The position numbers were made by a program, and so were the translations under genes. Of a stretch of DNA of 64,000 bases, positions 11,202-21,847 are shown piece by piece. The notes under the pieces are model-generated. The model saw only the letters and a program-made list of their open reading frames with translations. It made no database searches and was not told where the DNA came from. The DNA is taken from assembly GCA_022701365.1 (NCBI GenBank), contig JAKUHH010000395.1, positions 310,001 to 374,000 on the forward strand, written 5' to 3'. The DNA is from Mycocentrospora acerina (Eukaryota > Ascomycota > Dothideomycetes > Pleosporales). The number at the start of each line of letters is the position of its first letter. Within the stretch, counting starts at the first letter, position 1.

Positions 11202-12490
11202 TCATTCTACGCCATCCCAGCCTGAAAAAGGAACGTCAGTATCTTCAGGCAAAAAATAAGTAGAAAGGAAACTCACTCCACACTGTCAGCCCATCGTTGA
11301 TCTTGGTCACATTCACCCTGTGTCCCACCTTGATGACCTGATCGGCATAACCCGCATCCCAAAAGCTGTACCTACCAAAGACAGGACTCCATTTGGATCC
11401 AATATCAATCCTTCGATCGTGCTGCAGTCTCTTCAGTACCTCTCCCGATGCTCCCTCTGCCTGCTTGCCCGTCTTGTAGTCAAGGTTAATGCTCTTGCAC
11501 CTAGGGCAGTTGTGCGCCATGGTGAGTTCTGCCTTGTGGTTAATTTTGATCTTGCCCCAGTAGTCCTCTTGGTAGGGTTCAAATGCGCCCGAGAGAACAA
11601 TGCTGGGTCGGAACTTGGTCATGTCCATTTCCTCACCGTCGGGAAGTCGGGAGGAGACGTCGTCAAGGGATGTCTTGGAGGTGATGAGGTAGGGTGCGCA
11701 GTCGGCAAAAGTGATGCGCCACGGCTCCGTTTGCTGCAAACCCATCAGACGGTCTATGTAGGAACCAGCAAATGGAATGTGTCTCTTCAACAATCGGGTT
11801 AGTGGGTCAGGTTCGAGGGGTTGCATATCCTGGAACAGGACGGTGCGCTTGTTGGTGCCGAGATAGACGAGGACGACATCATAGCCAAAGCACGAGGAGA
11901 ACCAGGAGTTGTACTCAGTGGGCATCTTTAACGCCGTGACTTTGCTTTCATGGAGCTTCACCTCAAAGGGCTCCAGCTTTTCCGTGTCAGGCATCAACGG
12001 GATCTTGATGGTCTTTGCCTTTTTGGCATCTCCATAGGCTAGGAAGTTGACCGTGATAGTGCCGTTGGCGCTGCCGAACCCGTCGACTTCAGTAACATAT
12101 TGCGTCATTTCCGGGTACCGGGATATGGCCATGTTTTTGTGCCCATCGGGCGTGACTTGTAGAAGCATGAACATGCCTGTGAGACTGGATCAGAACGAGT
12201 GCACGGACCACAAGACTGGGATACCAACGATCGTGTTTGAAGCCATATTTGGTGCCGATGGCTTCGGTAACTTTGACTCCTCGCAGTGATTTGATGGGAT
12301 ATACGTATATCTTTCAGACTGTTAGGGGTGGTTGGTGTCGCAGTTTTGTGGAGCGTACCTCGGATATGGTCATGGCAGTGAGGTTATGCACAAAGGGACT
12401 GAGAAAGTTCAACAGCTGGTAGACGCCAAAGGGAATAACCAGGAGTAGGGAGAACCAGATTGGCGACACACGATCAAGTTCGGACTCCAT
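11202..12490 (-). CDS. Membrane-anchored MOSC-domain protein (mARC/YcbX-like)
   Basis: Exons in transcription order 12490-12359, 12310-12229, 12176-11277, 11221-11202 (377 aa). Residues about 10-35 form one hydrophobic segment (IWFSLLLVIPFGVYQLLNFL), an N-terminal anchor like that of mitochondrial amidoxime reducing components. The MOSC_N beta-barrel follows (IYVYPIKSLRGVKV..GFKHDRMFML), then the MOSC domain (FRPSIVLSG..YWGKIKI). The NCPRCKS motif (Cys295, Cys298) aligns with the segment carrying the molybdenum-ligand Cys in mARC; I infer Cys298. Expected role: molybdenum-cofactor-dependent reduction of N-hydroxylated substrates, though the substrate is not readable. The last 20-base coding exon gives the end SWDGVE; without it the frame runs into intron sequence. 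Confidence 0.85.
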
Positions 12491-13677
12491 GTTGACGGAT
12501 TATCGTCTGGGGGTGAGCCGTGACAGCTCGAGGTTCAGGTTTGCAGTCTGGCAAGAGGTGTTGTCCCAAGCCCACGTGCGCGCCTTGTCCAAGACGTGCG
12601 GCCCAGAGCAGACTGCAGAGGAGCGAGAACCCACCTTTTCGGTGGCCTTAGCAATTGACTAGCGTTTTGCATGTTTACTTTGATGGGTTGGCATGCACAA
12701 TTGTTGTTCAAGCAACATTTGATGTGGCAGTCATTCATATGCGTGTTCATTGCTCGCTCAGTCTGAGCTGTCTGGGGTGCTCGGCGACGTCATTGGAAAA
12801 CATAGTCTCGTTTGCCCGCGATTGAATTTTACCCACCAGACCCTAAGCGACGACATGGCCGTGAGTTAATTGCATGGCATTCTTGACTGCATCAGCTGAA
12901 GCAAGTCGATTCGCCCGGGCAAGGCGATGACGCGAACAGCGATTGGGCCAAAGCAGGACCGCTAAGAGGGAGGTACCGAAATGCAAGTGGGCCAACACGA
13001 AGCCGCTGCAAGGCACCATGATGCACCGAAGCAGCAACGAAGCAGAATGGAAAAGCCTGAAAGCCGGACAGGTTCGCGATGGGCGCGGTGCTGGGATGAG
13101 GCCTGACGTCGCGCCGAGGCGAGCCAGTGGTTGGCTGCGACGGGCGTGGCAGGGACGAGCAGGTGTGGCTGAGGGGTGGGTTGGGGCCAGGGCTTGGTCG
13201 CACTTGGCCGACCCGCCGGTGACGAAAGGCGGGTGAATGCCGCCCAAGCCGTTGGAGGCGTCGAGGGAGGGGAGGCGAGGGGAAGGGAGCGCGAGTCGGG
13301 GCGAGGGTCGAGGGCCATGTCTGCTGTCGACCGACGTGTACCTCTGCCAGCTCTTGCCAGCTCTTGCCAGCGCCTGCCAGCGCCCGCCAGCTCCCTCCAC
13401 ACCGCAACCCGCAACCCCGTCGCGCTTCCACGCGCCCCAGCCAAGATCTTACCTTCAGCCGCCCGCCTTCACAGCCTCGAGCCGTAGCACGCCGCCGCCC
13501 AGGCAAAAGAAACATCGGCTCTGCACCTGGACTTGGAACCCGTCACGCGAACCAGCCAGCTACCACTAGCCGGCACTCCCACCCTTCGCGCCTCACGAGG
13601 CCAGCTCCTGCCTCATCCCCGGTCGTGACTGCCGCCCTCGTCCACACCCGCAGCCCGCGCGCATCCAGGCAGACACC
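12491..13677. promoter_or_regulatory. GC-rich divergent region between MOSC and patatin genes
   Basis: Upstream DNA of both neighbours. Several long open frames here (to about 200 codons) are by-products of high GC: they overlap on both strands and have Pro/Arg/Ala-rich, unordered products. An imperfect 10-11 base tandem repeat (CTTGCCAGCT-type) lies at about 13346-13398. Confidence 0.5.
13346..13398 (+). repeat. Imperfect short tandem repeat (CTTGCCAGCT type)
   Basis: Four to five imperfect copies of a 10-11 base unit with the invariant core GCCAGC, in the upstream region of the patatin-like gene. Confidence 0.75.
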
Positions 13678-15713
13678 ATGGCAAGCAACGGCATAATGCG
13701 CAGAAAGGACACCACCAAAGGGCCCCCGCTGCGCATCCTGTCGCTAGGTATGTCTTGCAACATGACGCACATGCTCCTGTTCTTCTTCCGCCTCCTCCTC
13801 CTCCTCCTCCTCTTGGCACCCAACCACTGACACGCACGGCAGACGGCGGAGGCGTACGCGGCTACTCTATGCTCATCATCCTCCAGGAGCTGATGCACCG
13901 TACCTATGTCGAGACTGAAGGCAAAGCCCCCAAGCGCAACGAAATCCCCAAGCCATGCGACCACTTCGACCTCATCGTAGGCACCGGCACCGGCGGCCTG
14001 ATTGCTATTATGCTGGGACGCCTGCGCATGGACGTCGAGACTTGCAAGAACGTCTATGTGCGCATGACACGCAAGGTCTTTGAGACGGACAAGACGTTTG
14101 CCGGCATTCCCTACCGCTCCACCCTCTTCAAGGCCTCCAAGCTCGAGGAGGCCATTATGGAGTGCGTCCGCGAACACACCATCTACGACGACGAGGGCAA
14201 CGACACCAACAATGCCAACAACGCAGACCTTCGCGTACCCATGACACCCGGCAGCGCAATGTCTGGGCGCATGCACAGAAGCGCCAGCACCTCGAGCAGC
14301 TACAGCCAGATTGGCACCACGCCCGTCAACCTGCGCCTAGCCGCGATGAAGTGGGGCAACCCCCATGCCCTGCTATATGACAACCGCGAAGAGCGCACAA
14401 AAACGTAGGCAAAGCAGTCCAACCAACTACATCTCATACTAACTATCAACAGAGCAGTCACAGCCGTCTACAAAGGCACAAAGAAGGCAGGAACAGGCCA
14501 GATTCTTCTTCGCTCATACGACTCGCGCAAAGAAGCAGCTGTAGAGCCAAATGCGACCATTTGGCAGGCTGGGCGCGCCACAGCTGCTACTGCCCTTGCA
14601 TTCAAGCCTATTCAGATTGGCCAGTCTGTTTTCCTCGACGAGGGCACTGGAAAATACAACCCTGCTCCTATGGCTCTCGATGAAGCTGTCTGCAATGAGT
14701 GGCCTGGGCGCGATGTTGGACTCTTCGTTAGCATTGGCACAGGCAAGCGACCAGATGGTACCGGCAACCAACAACATCTCTGGTGGGAAGGCTTTGTCTC
14801 GGGTGGCATAGGCGACTTTGCAGAGGCCAGGAGACGCCTGATCCAGAAGATTGAAGATTGCGAAAAGACACATCGTGAAATGAAGGACCATCTCGCTAAA
14901 CGCCAGGTTAACCCCGAGCACTACTACCGCCTCAACGTCAATGTTGGAGTGGGCGAGTTTGGAATGAACGAATGGAACGCGTTATCCGAAATCAGCACCA
15001 ATACACGCATGTACCTGGCGGAGAAGGATGTGCAAAGCATGACACTTGATGCGGCTGCAAAGGTTGCGCGCATTCATTTTGCCAAACTCAGATGGGAGCG
15101 CGCAGAGAAGAACCAAATCCCTTCCTTGAACTCGCAAGCGCCGAACAAGCCTCTCCCCACCATCCCAACCCCACCTCTGGCTATCGAGCTACCAGCCGAT
15201 GAGATCACACCAGAATACTACCATTCTCAACACCCAGTCCAGTCACCGGGGATTCATCCAGCGTTTCGCTATTCAGGCAGTGATAAGATTCCAAACCCTG
15301 GAATCCACCCTGCACTCCGTCCCTCAAACTCTGACAATGAAAAATACTTGGTCGTCGCTTCAGACGAATATCCCCAGCCAGTCACGTTCGACATGCCCCC
15401 ACGACACTCTGGTGAACTCTCTGCCCCAGGACGCCGCTCCGATGAGCAGTTTTCGGCACACCGTCCAGACTCAACACAGGACTCGCCTAGTCTGAGCTTC
15501 GATGGCCGATTTTCAAACCCGCCGCCCAGACCACCGAAGACGCCTCTCCAAGATGGAGGTAAACCACCACCGCTGTTTTCTGGATCGCGCACTTCGCCGC
15601 CTGCTGGTTCGACATTTGCGAGACCACCACCTGGGGCGCTATTGCCATATCCGGATACCGACGAGCCACCGCCAATGGTCAACAAGTCCACAAAGCCGGA
15701 CTACTCGCGGTGA
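13678..15713 (+). CDS. Patatin-like phospholipase-fold protein with Gly at the nucleophile position
   Basis: Exons 13678-13747, 13843-14404, 14453-15713 (630 aa). Residues 20-35 carry the patatin glycine loop (ILSLDGGGVRGYS), which forms the oxyanion hole. The nucleophile elbow, normally G-x-S-x-G, reads GTGTGG at residues 70-75: codon 72 (13986-13988) is GGC, Gly, not Ser. The Asp-bearing segment is FLDEGTGKYNP instead of the usual DGG/DGA..NNP. A long C-terminal tail (from about residue 450) is Pro/Ser-rich, disordered, and contains two near-copies of PGIHPA. Established: patatins hydrolyse acyl lipids with a Ser-Asp dyad. Inference: this protein is probably a non-hydrolytic scaffold or lipid-binding relative. 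Intron 1 contains a CCT triplet run. Confidence 0.88.
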
Positions 15714-16017
15714 GAAGAAGGCTGATGATGTGGTTGTGAAAGATCAATGTGATGGCTACTCTATGAACGACAAGATGAGTGACCGTCTTATCCTGTACAA
15801 TGTACAATTTCATCATTGCTCTTGGATAGAGCAGATTAGAATTTTGGGTGAACCTGTAAAGAAAAAAAAAAGGCCGAGTCCGTCTCATCTACACGAGAGA
15901 CAACAAATGCGATGATGGATGCACGGCCATGTGCCACGACTTACGACCCGAGTATATACATTAGCTGACAATTGTGGTGTTTCGGATTTTGCAGTACTTT
16001 GTTGTATATGGCTTGAA

Positions 16018-16100
16018 TAGAAAGAAAGAGAGAAAGAGAGAAAGGGGAAGAGGGACAGAGAGACAGAGAAACAGAGAGAGAAGGAGCAAGAGAGTAAAAA
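16018..16100 (+). repeat. Purine-only (GAAA/GAGA) tract
   Basis: About 80 bases of almost pure A/G with GAAAGAGA and ACAGAGAG periodicity, lying beyond the 3' end of the patatin-like gene. Confidence 0.85.
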
Positions 16101-17650
16101 AGAGAAAATAGCTCAGATACCCTTTTTGCTTTGCCATGGATTTTCTCACCATTCAGTTTTTACCAAATATTATCATGTTATGTTTATCTTTTTGTCGTTG
16201 CACATTTTTGCTGCTAGTACGTACTTTTTTTATATAGTAAGTGATATGCCATGATAAGTCTATTCGTTCAAGCACCCTTGTCTGAAATACGTCCATGATG
16301 TGTGTGTTTTTTTATAAAAAATTGCACAGTTATTTCCCCAACCTGTCTTGTGCTGACCGTTTCAAACGCTGAGTACTATACCGCGTTGCTTGGAGAATAC
16401 AGCGGTTCTTACAAGTGTCTTCTCGGGATTTTGTATTGTGCGTGTATTGTTGGAGTTGAAATGTTTGAAGGGAAAGGCTGTTTTTGTGTCTATCTGGGGG
16501 ATAAATAAAGAGAAAGAGAGGGAGGGAGAGGGAGAGAAAGTCCATAGGTGCGAGAAAAAACTGGCTTTGGCGAGATTTTAATCAGTCATGTAAAGATGGA
16601 GACGAATGTGAATTAAACGCAAGACTGAAAAATTGGCATAGATTCAGTGTGTGATACTTTCCTTATCATTTTTTTTTGGTCGGAGAAGAAGTGTTTTCCT
16701 TGTCGAGTATTTGCTGTATTCACCATCTGTATCTCAAAATCTTCAAAAATTTCCACAACACCTGGCTATATGCATGCAAACCCACTGATGCCTTCATATC
16801 CAGACTGTCCGACATTGTGGTATACCCATTACCCCAGCATCCATCTCATCTCACAGGTGGTCATAAGAATCGATAAGAGCTCAACAAACGCACTCTCCGC
16901 ATCCTCAATCCCCCACGCAACAAGCAAGCAAGCAAACCACCACCACCACCTCAACAATAAAAACAGCTATGCATCTTTCTTCAACATATTTAAAAAAAAC
17001 ATTTCTAATACGTTTCCTTTTCAATAACAACAACCAGTATACAAACCACTCTAATCCAACCCTCCTCACTATTCAGACCCACAAATCACCACCTACATCT
17101 AATCCGCCTTTGCATCCATCTACCTACCCTACCCTCAACACTGCAATTCCCTCCTACCCCTGCACCATCAAAAGAAACATACATACACACACACATACAC
17201 ACAAATTCTCAACAAAATAACCTCGGTCCGGCCCCTCTCCATCTCCATCTCCATCTCCCTCTCGCTCTCCTCCGCCATCAACTAACCATGCATGTGAAGC
17301 ATACTACCGAACGAACAAATAAGCAAATAAACTAAATAACAAACTAACTAACTAACTAACTAAAAGCATGTGAATGCTTGTGCGGGTGGGTCCGGGGTAG
17401 TAGCCAAGGGGGCACCAAGCCCAAAGTCGCGGGACCTGCATGCATGCATGGCTGCATGGCTGCAAGTCGGAAGAGGAGGGTGGCGGGGAAACACGGGGAT
17501 CGCAAGCTCAGCTGGATTGGGAAGATGAGTCAACAGTTGTGTTGTGTTGTGTTGTGTTGCTGAGGTGGAGAATGGGCTGGTGAGAGAGAAGGAGAGGGAG
17601 AGAGAGAGAGGCTCATTGGCTTGGCTTGCCGAGGTGCGTTGCGCGATGGG

Positions 17651-17861
17651 AGGGGGGGGGGGGGGAGNNNNNNNNNNNNNNNNNNNNNNNNNNNNNNNNN
17701 NNNNNNNNNNNNNNNNNNNNNNNNNNNNNNNNNNNNNNNNNNNNNNNNNNNNNNNNNNNNNNNNNNNNNNNNNNNNNNNNNNNNNNNNNNNNNNNNNNNN
17801 NNNNNNNNNNNNNNNNNNNNNNNNNNNNNNNNNNNNNNNNNNNNNNNNGGGGGGGGGGGGG
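17651..17861. other. Assembly gap (N, 17668-17848) flanked by poly-G
   Basis: 181 unknown bases. A run of about 15 G precedes the gap and a run of about 14 G follows it, all on the same strand. Every open frame spanning it is an artefact. Confidence 0.98.
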
Positions 17862-18222
17862 GAAGTCTCATGCCTGTGCGAGTATCGGACTTGGTGGTTT
17901 GAGTCGGAGGTAGGTAGAGTGAGGCAAGATTGGATGAGGAGGGGTGCTGGGGTTGTTTGACGAATCAAGGGCTTTCACATGCTAGGCATCATTTTTATGA
18001 AATTTCACAGTATCACCATTTTGAACATGTGCATCAAGAGAATTACAAGGGAATTACAAGTGTATTGTAGGATGGAGGGCATGTAGCAGGGTATCGAAAC
18101 TATCCATCCTGAAGGAGCAATCTTCCACGTTCCATAGCCGAATCTAAACTTTTTTTGAGCAAGAAGTCGTGCAAAGACCCCCTGAGAGCAACCCATGACG
18201 CCAAAGATCCAAGTGGGAGTCA

Positions 18223-20357
18223 TTACAAATGAGCCACACCGTTCGCAATACCGTTGACGTCAGCGTCTGAGCTGCCAGACGTGGCACTAACAAGCTGGGA
18301 AATTTCTGCGCTAGCGTTGTCAAGCTCGTTGAATGGGTCGTACATGCTCTTCTTGATGAAAGCATCAAGTTGCTCATCATCAAGATCTCGTAGCTCAGTA
18401 GCGCGGTCGACGCCGTTCTGCTGAGCAGTACGGATGACACCGCGTGTCACGATAACCGACACTTCGCGAATGCGGCGGATGTCGGGGTACAACCAGCCAT
18501 CAGCAACCTCTTGCTCGTTGAGGGATGTCGAAAGTGACTCTGCTGATGCGTAGATCATGTCTTGTGTGATGGTGGTGGTCTTTGACAGGATGGCACCAAG
18601 TCCAATACCTGGGAACACATACATGTTGTTTCCTGGTTGATTGTTAGTTGGACACAAACATGAGAATCTTAATGATGGAGACTTACCTTGACCAGGTGTA
18701 AGGTTCTTGCCGTTCCAGTCCATTGACGGGAATGGGGATCCGGAGGCGAAGAGGCAGCGGCCGTCAGTGTTGCGGACGGCTTCCTCGAATGTGCACTCGG
18801 ACTTGCTGGAAGGGTTGGACAGGGGGAAGATGATGGGCCTGTTGTTCAGTTTGGCCATCTTTTGAAGAATGTCCTTGGTGAAGGCTCCGCCAATTGTCGA
18901 CAATCCCATCAGGATTGTGGGCTGAACAAAGTCGATCAGGCGAGCAAGGGACTGGTATTGGCGACCATTGTTATCATCACGGGAAAAGTACACCTTGTGG
19001 TCGGCGAGCTTGTCGCCACGGTCATTGGTGACGAGACCGCGCGAGTCGACGAACCAGAACTTGCGGCGTGCCTCTTCCTCGGTCAGACCCTCTTTGATGA
19101 AGAACTCGACAATCTGCCTGGCGACACCGACACCAGCGCTGCCGGCACCGAGGAAAATGGCCTTGTGATCCTTGACTGGCACACCAGACGCCTTGACAGC
19201 GTTGATGAAGCCGCCAACGATGACAGCGCCTGTCCCTTGCACATCATCGTTGAACATGCTGTAGGTGTTTTGGTAACGTTCTAGGGCAGGGAAGGGGTTC
19301 TTGAAGTCCTCAAACTGGATAACGATGCTGTCACACGATCAGTTTTCTGAATAGCTAGAGAGCGCATAGTACGTACTTTGGCCACTTGTCAGTGAGGGCG
19401 GCCATGAGCTCGTCGAGGAACTCCTTCTCCTGCTCGGCAGACACCTTGGGCACCCTGGAGCCCATGTATAGGGGGTCCTCGCGCAGAGCCTGGTTGTTTG
19501 TGCCCAGGTCAAGGCAGAGGGGCAGAGTAGCGTCTGGCTTGATACCAGCGCAGGCAGTGTAAAGAGACAGCTTGCCCACGGGAATACCCATGCCATTGAC
19601 ACCCAGGTCACCGAGACCCAGAATGCGAGAGCCGTCTGTGAGGACTGTAATCTGCACATCATAAGGCCAATTGTCGAGGACCTGGCGGATGTGGCCGCGG
19701 TCGCTGTAGGAAATGTACATGCCCTCGGGCTGTGTCCAGATCTCGTGCCATCGCACGCAAGCTTCGCCTACAGTTGGGGTGTAGATGAGGGGGGTAAGTT
19801 CCTGCATCTTTGTCAGCCTAGCACTTGTGTGAGGTCTTGCAGGCTGGTTCTGACCTTGATGTTCTCCGACAGCAGTCTGTAGAAGAGGTGGACGTTGGTG
19901 GCCTTGAGGTGGACAAGGTACTGGAACTTCTCAATGGGTGTCATCTTCATGGCCAGGAGGCGGATGCCTGCAGAGGGGTTAGCAGGTGCACGATGCAAAA
20001 AAAAATCACAGGGTGAGCACCGACATCGCTGCGTCTGCACCTCGAAGCTCTCGACGGCTGGCGGAGTGAGGCCGTAGGTCCTCAGCTGCTTGCGCACGTC
20101 TGCTGTGTTTGATGAATCATAGTCACCGCTCCTGCAAAAACGGTCAGCTGCTGGGGCGTGGTGCAGAGGGAGCAGGGCAAAACACACGTTGTGCTCAACT
20201 GGCGATGGGGAAGACCGGGGCGTGTGGTGGGAGACATGTTTGCTTCGTTTGCAACAGACGCCAAAGACCTGGTGAGTTTGGGAGATCGGAGGGAAGTCTG
20301 GAATTGGGGGCCCAGCGAGGGGAGTGCGGCTTTTAAGAGCGGCCTGAAGCGCTGCAT
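18223..20357 (-). CDS. Malic enzyme, mitochondrial type
   Basis: Six exons in transcription order: 20357-20188, 20131-20025, 19967-19855, 19807-19377, 19327-18687, 18632-18223 (623 aa). It decarboxylates malate to pyruvate, making NAD(P)H. The first 40 or so residues are Arg/Ser/Leu-rich with no acids (MQRFRPLLKAALPSLG), like a mitochondrial presequence. Landmarks: RTYGLTPPAVESFEVQ, LIYTPTVGEAC (catalytic Tyr about 139), GLGDLGVNGMGIP, IQFEDF (about 278, metal-ligand segment), MFNDDVQGTG and the dinucleotide loop GAGSAG (about 334-339). Cofactor preference cannot be called by eye. The upstream GTG at 20387 is not a start; 20357 is the first ATG. Shares a 1.49 kb divergent upstream region with the HAM1-like gene. 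Confidence 0.93.
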
Positions 20358-21847
20358 TGACAGAATTTGGGGAGGGAGGACGTTCACCGCGGCGTATGGA
20401 CGAAAAGGAACGCAGCCCTGCGCAGTCGGAGGAGGTCGGAATACAATAACGTGCGGAGTCCTGGACCCTTGTACCGCAACGATTCAGCCATGTCCCCATC
20501 TCCACTCTGGCCTGGCGGTGCTTGTTAATGCTCGGGGCTCTGGTGGCGGACGCAGCTGCAGCTGCAGCGCCGGGTGAAGACGTGCAGACAGGGGGCCTGC
20601 GTGCGCGAGACGAGAGACGCGGTGAATGGGGCCTACCCATTGCAGTGCCTCATGCTGCCTGCAATACCCCGGGTTGCTTCGAGTGGGAGAAGATTGGGCA
20701 TCGAGAGCAGACTCCGGGCCCATTAGAGCCCATGCGGCATTTGGCTGACATACGATACCACCAGTACCCAGCCAATGTCACCTTGTCACCTTGTCAGGTC
20801 GTCAGGACGTGCTTCTAGTGTTTGTTGCGGCATCTGTCCTCGGGACTCGTTTGTCCGGGCTCTGGCACGATTCGTGTGCAAGTACACCATGGCTGTTGGT
20901 ACGCAAATACACCATGGCTAATAATGCGATGTGAGGCATCGAGAACAGCATCGAGAACAGCATCAAGAACAGCATCCAAAAACAGCATCAACAACACAGT
21001 CACCTGCCAATCACCTGCAGAGGGCGTTGACCGCCACCTCGCGTCTCACTCCATGTCTGGATGGCTGTTCTGAGCCGACGAGGCATATTGTGGAATTTTT
21101 TTGGACATCGGAACATATCCCTGCACACCTTGGGGCCGTTGCCCCCCTGCCCCAAAGTCGGAACAACATTGCATGGACAATGTCGAGCCCGATCACGTAA
21201 GAGGGATGGGGTGCCGTAACTCCGTTCCGATGAACTGCCACAGCTAGCCTGATCCACCAGCCCTTCCGCAAAGCATACTGGACGCGCATGTGCCTTGTCT
21301 CCTTCAGAGAGGCGGTTCGACCCGATGGCGATCCTCTCGGCGGGTGTGGGGAACTCTAGATTTCGAGACCAAGCATCTGGACGTCTTGGGCAAACGTGCA
21401 CTTGCAACCTACACTAGTTGTACTTACTGCACACTACGCGTTTGCATAGTTCAAGTCTTGCACCATCCGTCATGTGGCTGCGATGAGTCTTGCTCGTGTT
21501 TATTAGACAATTAATTCGTGTTATTGCAACACGGCCCGAATATCATGCAAGCGGAGTAATGAAACACCATTTGGCAAACCCAAGACGTCCCCAACTCCCA
21601 AAGCTGTCGCGAGCTGTCGCGAGCTGTCATCGGTTCCAAAATAGTAATAAAAGTAATCATAATCTTGGTTGGATGGTGCTCACTAGCTGCCTATTAGTTG
21701 AAGTCTGGGGAAACGACGCGCCTCGGCAAAAATGACGTCTGCGCTATCTGCTACTCGTCATGATGAGCACGCGCTTTCGCGCCTTGGAGCTCACAGGTAG
21801 ACCTCCACGTCGCAGCAACCCTCTTACACAACAACACAATCGCCGAC
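20358..21847. promoter_or_regulatory. Divergent upstream region, malic enzyme / HAM1-like
   Basis: No convincing gene. Contains a 12-base tandem repeat (GCATCGAGAACA type, 20937-20995), two copies of a CAAGTACACCATGGCT-like motif near 20880-20920 and a GAGCTGTCGC run near 21605-21630. Confidence 0.5.
20937..20995 (+). repeat. 12-base tandem repeat (GCATCGAGAACA)
   Basis: About five copies, degenerating to the right (GCATCAAGAACA, then GCATCCAAAAACA, then GCATCAACAACA). It lies roughly 600 bases upstream of the malic enzyme ATG and 850 bases upstream of the HAM1-like ATG. Confidence 0.85.

Larger units (their letters stand above)
15714..18222. other. Low-complexity intergenic region
   Basis: No gene is supported in 2.5 kb. 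It holds a purine-rich tract (about 16018-16100), AT-rich stretches, CA- and ACAT-type runs near 17180-17212, CATCTC repeats near 17237-17265, CTAA repeats near 17342-17362, a TGTTG run near 17537-17560 and an assembly gap. It separates the patatin-like gene from the convergent malic enzyme. Confidence 0.6.

Noticed and set aside
12843..13569. Several long frames on both strands upstream of the patatin-like gene
   Set aside because: High GC removes stop codons; the frames overlap each other and the products are Pro/Arg/Ala-rich and unordered.
17360..17968. Open frames spanning the N gap
   Set aside because: They exist only because N codons are not counted as stops.
20358..20387. GTG start at 20387 for malic enzyme
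   Set aside because: It is not an ATG; the first ATG in frame is 20357 and it gives a good mitochondrial presequence.
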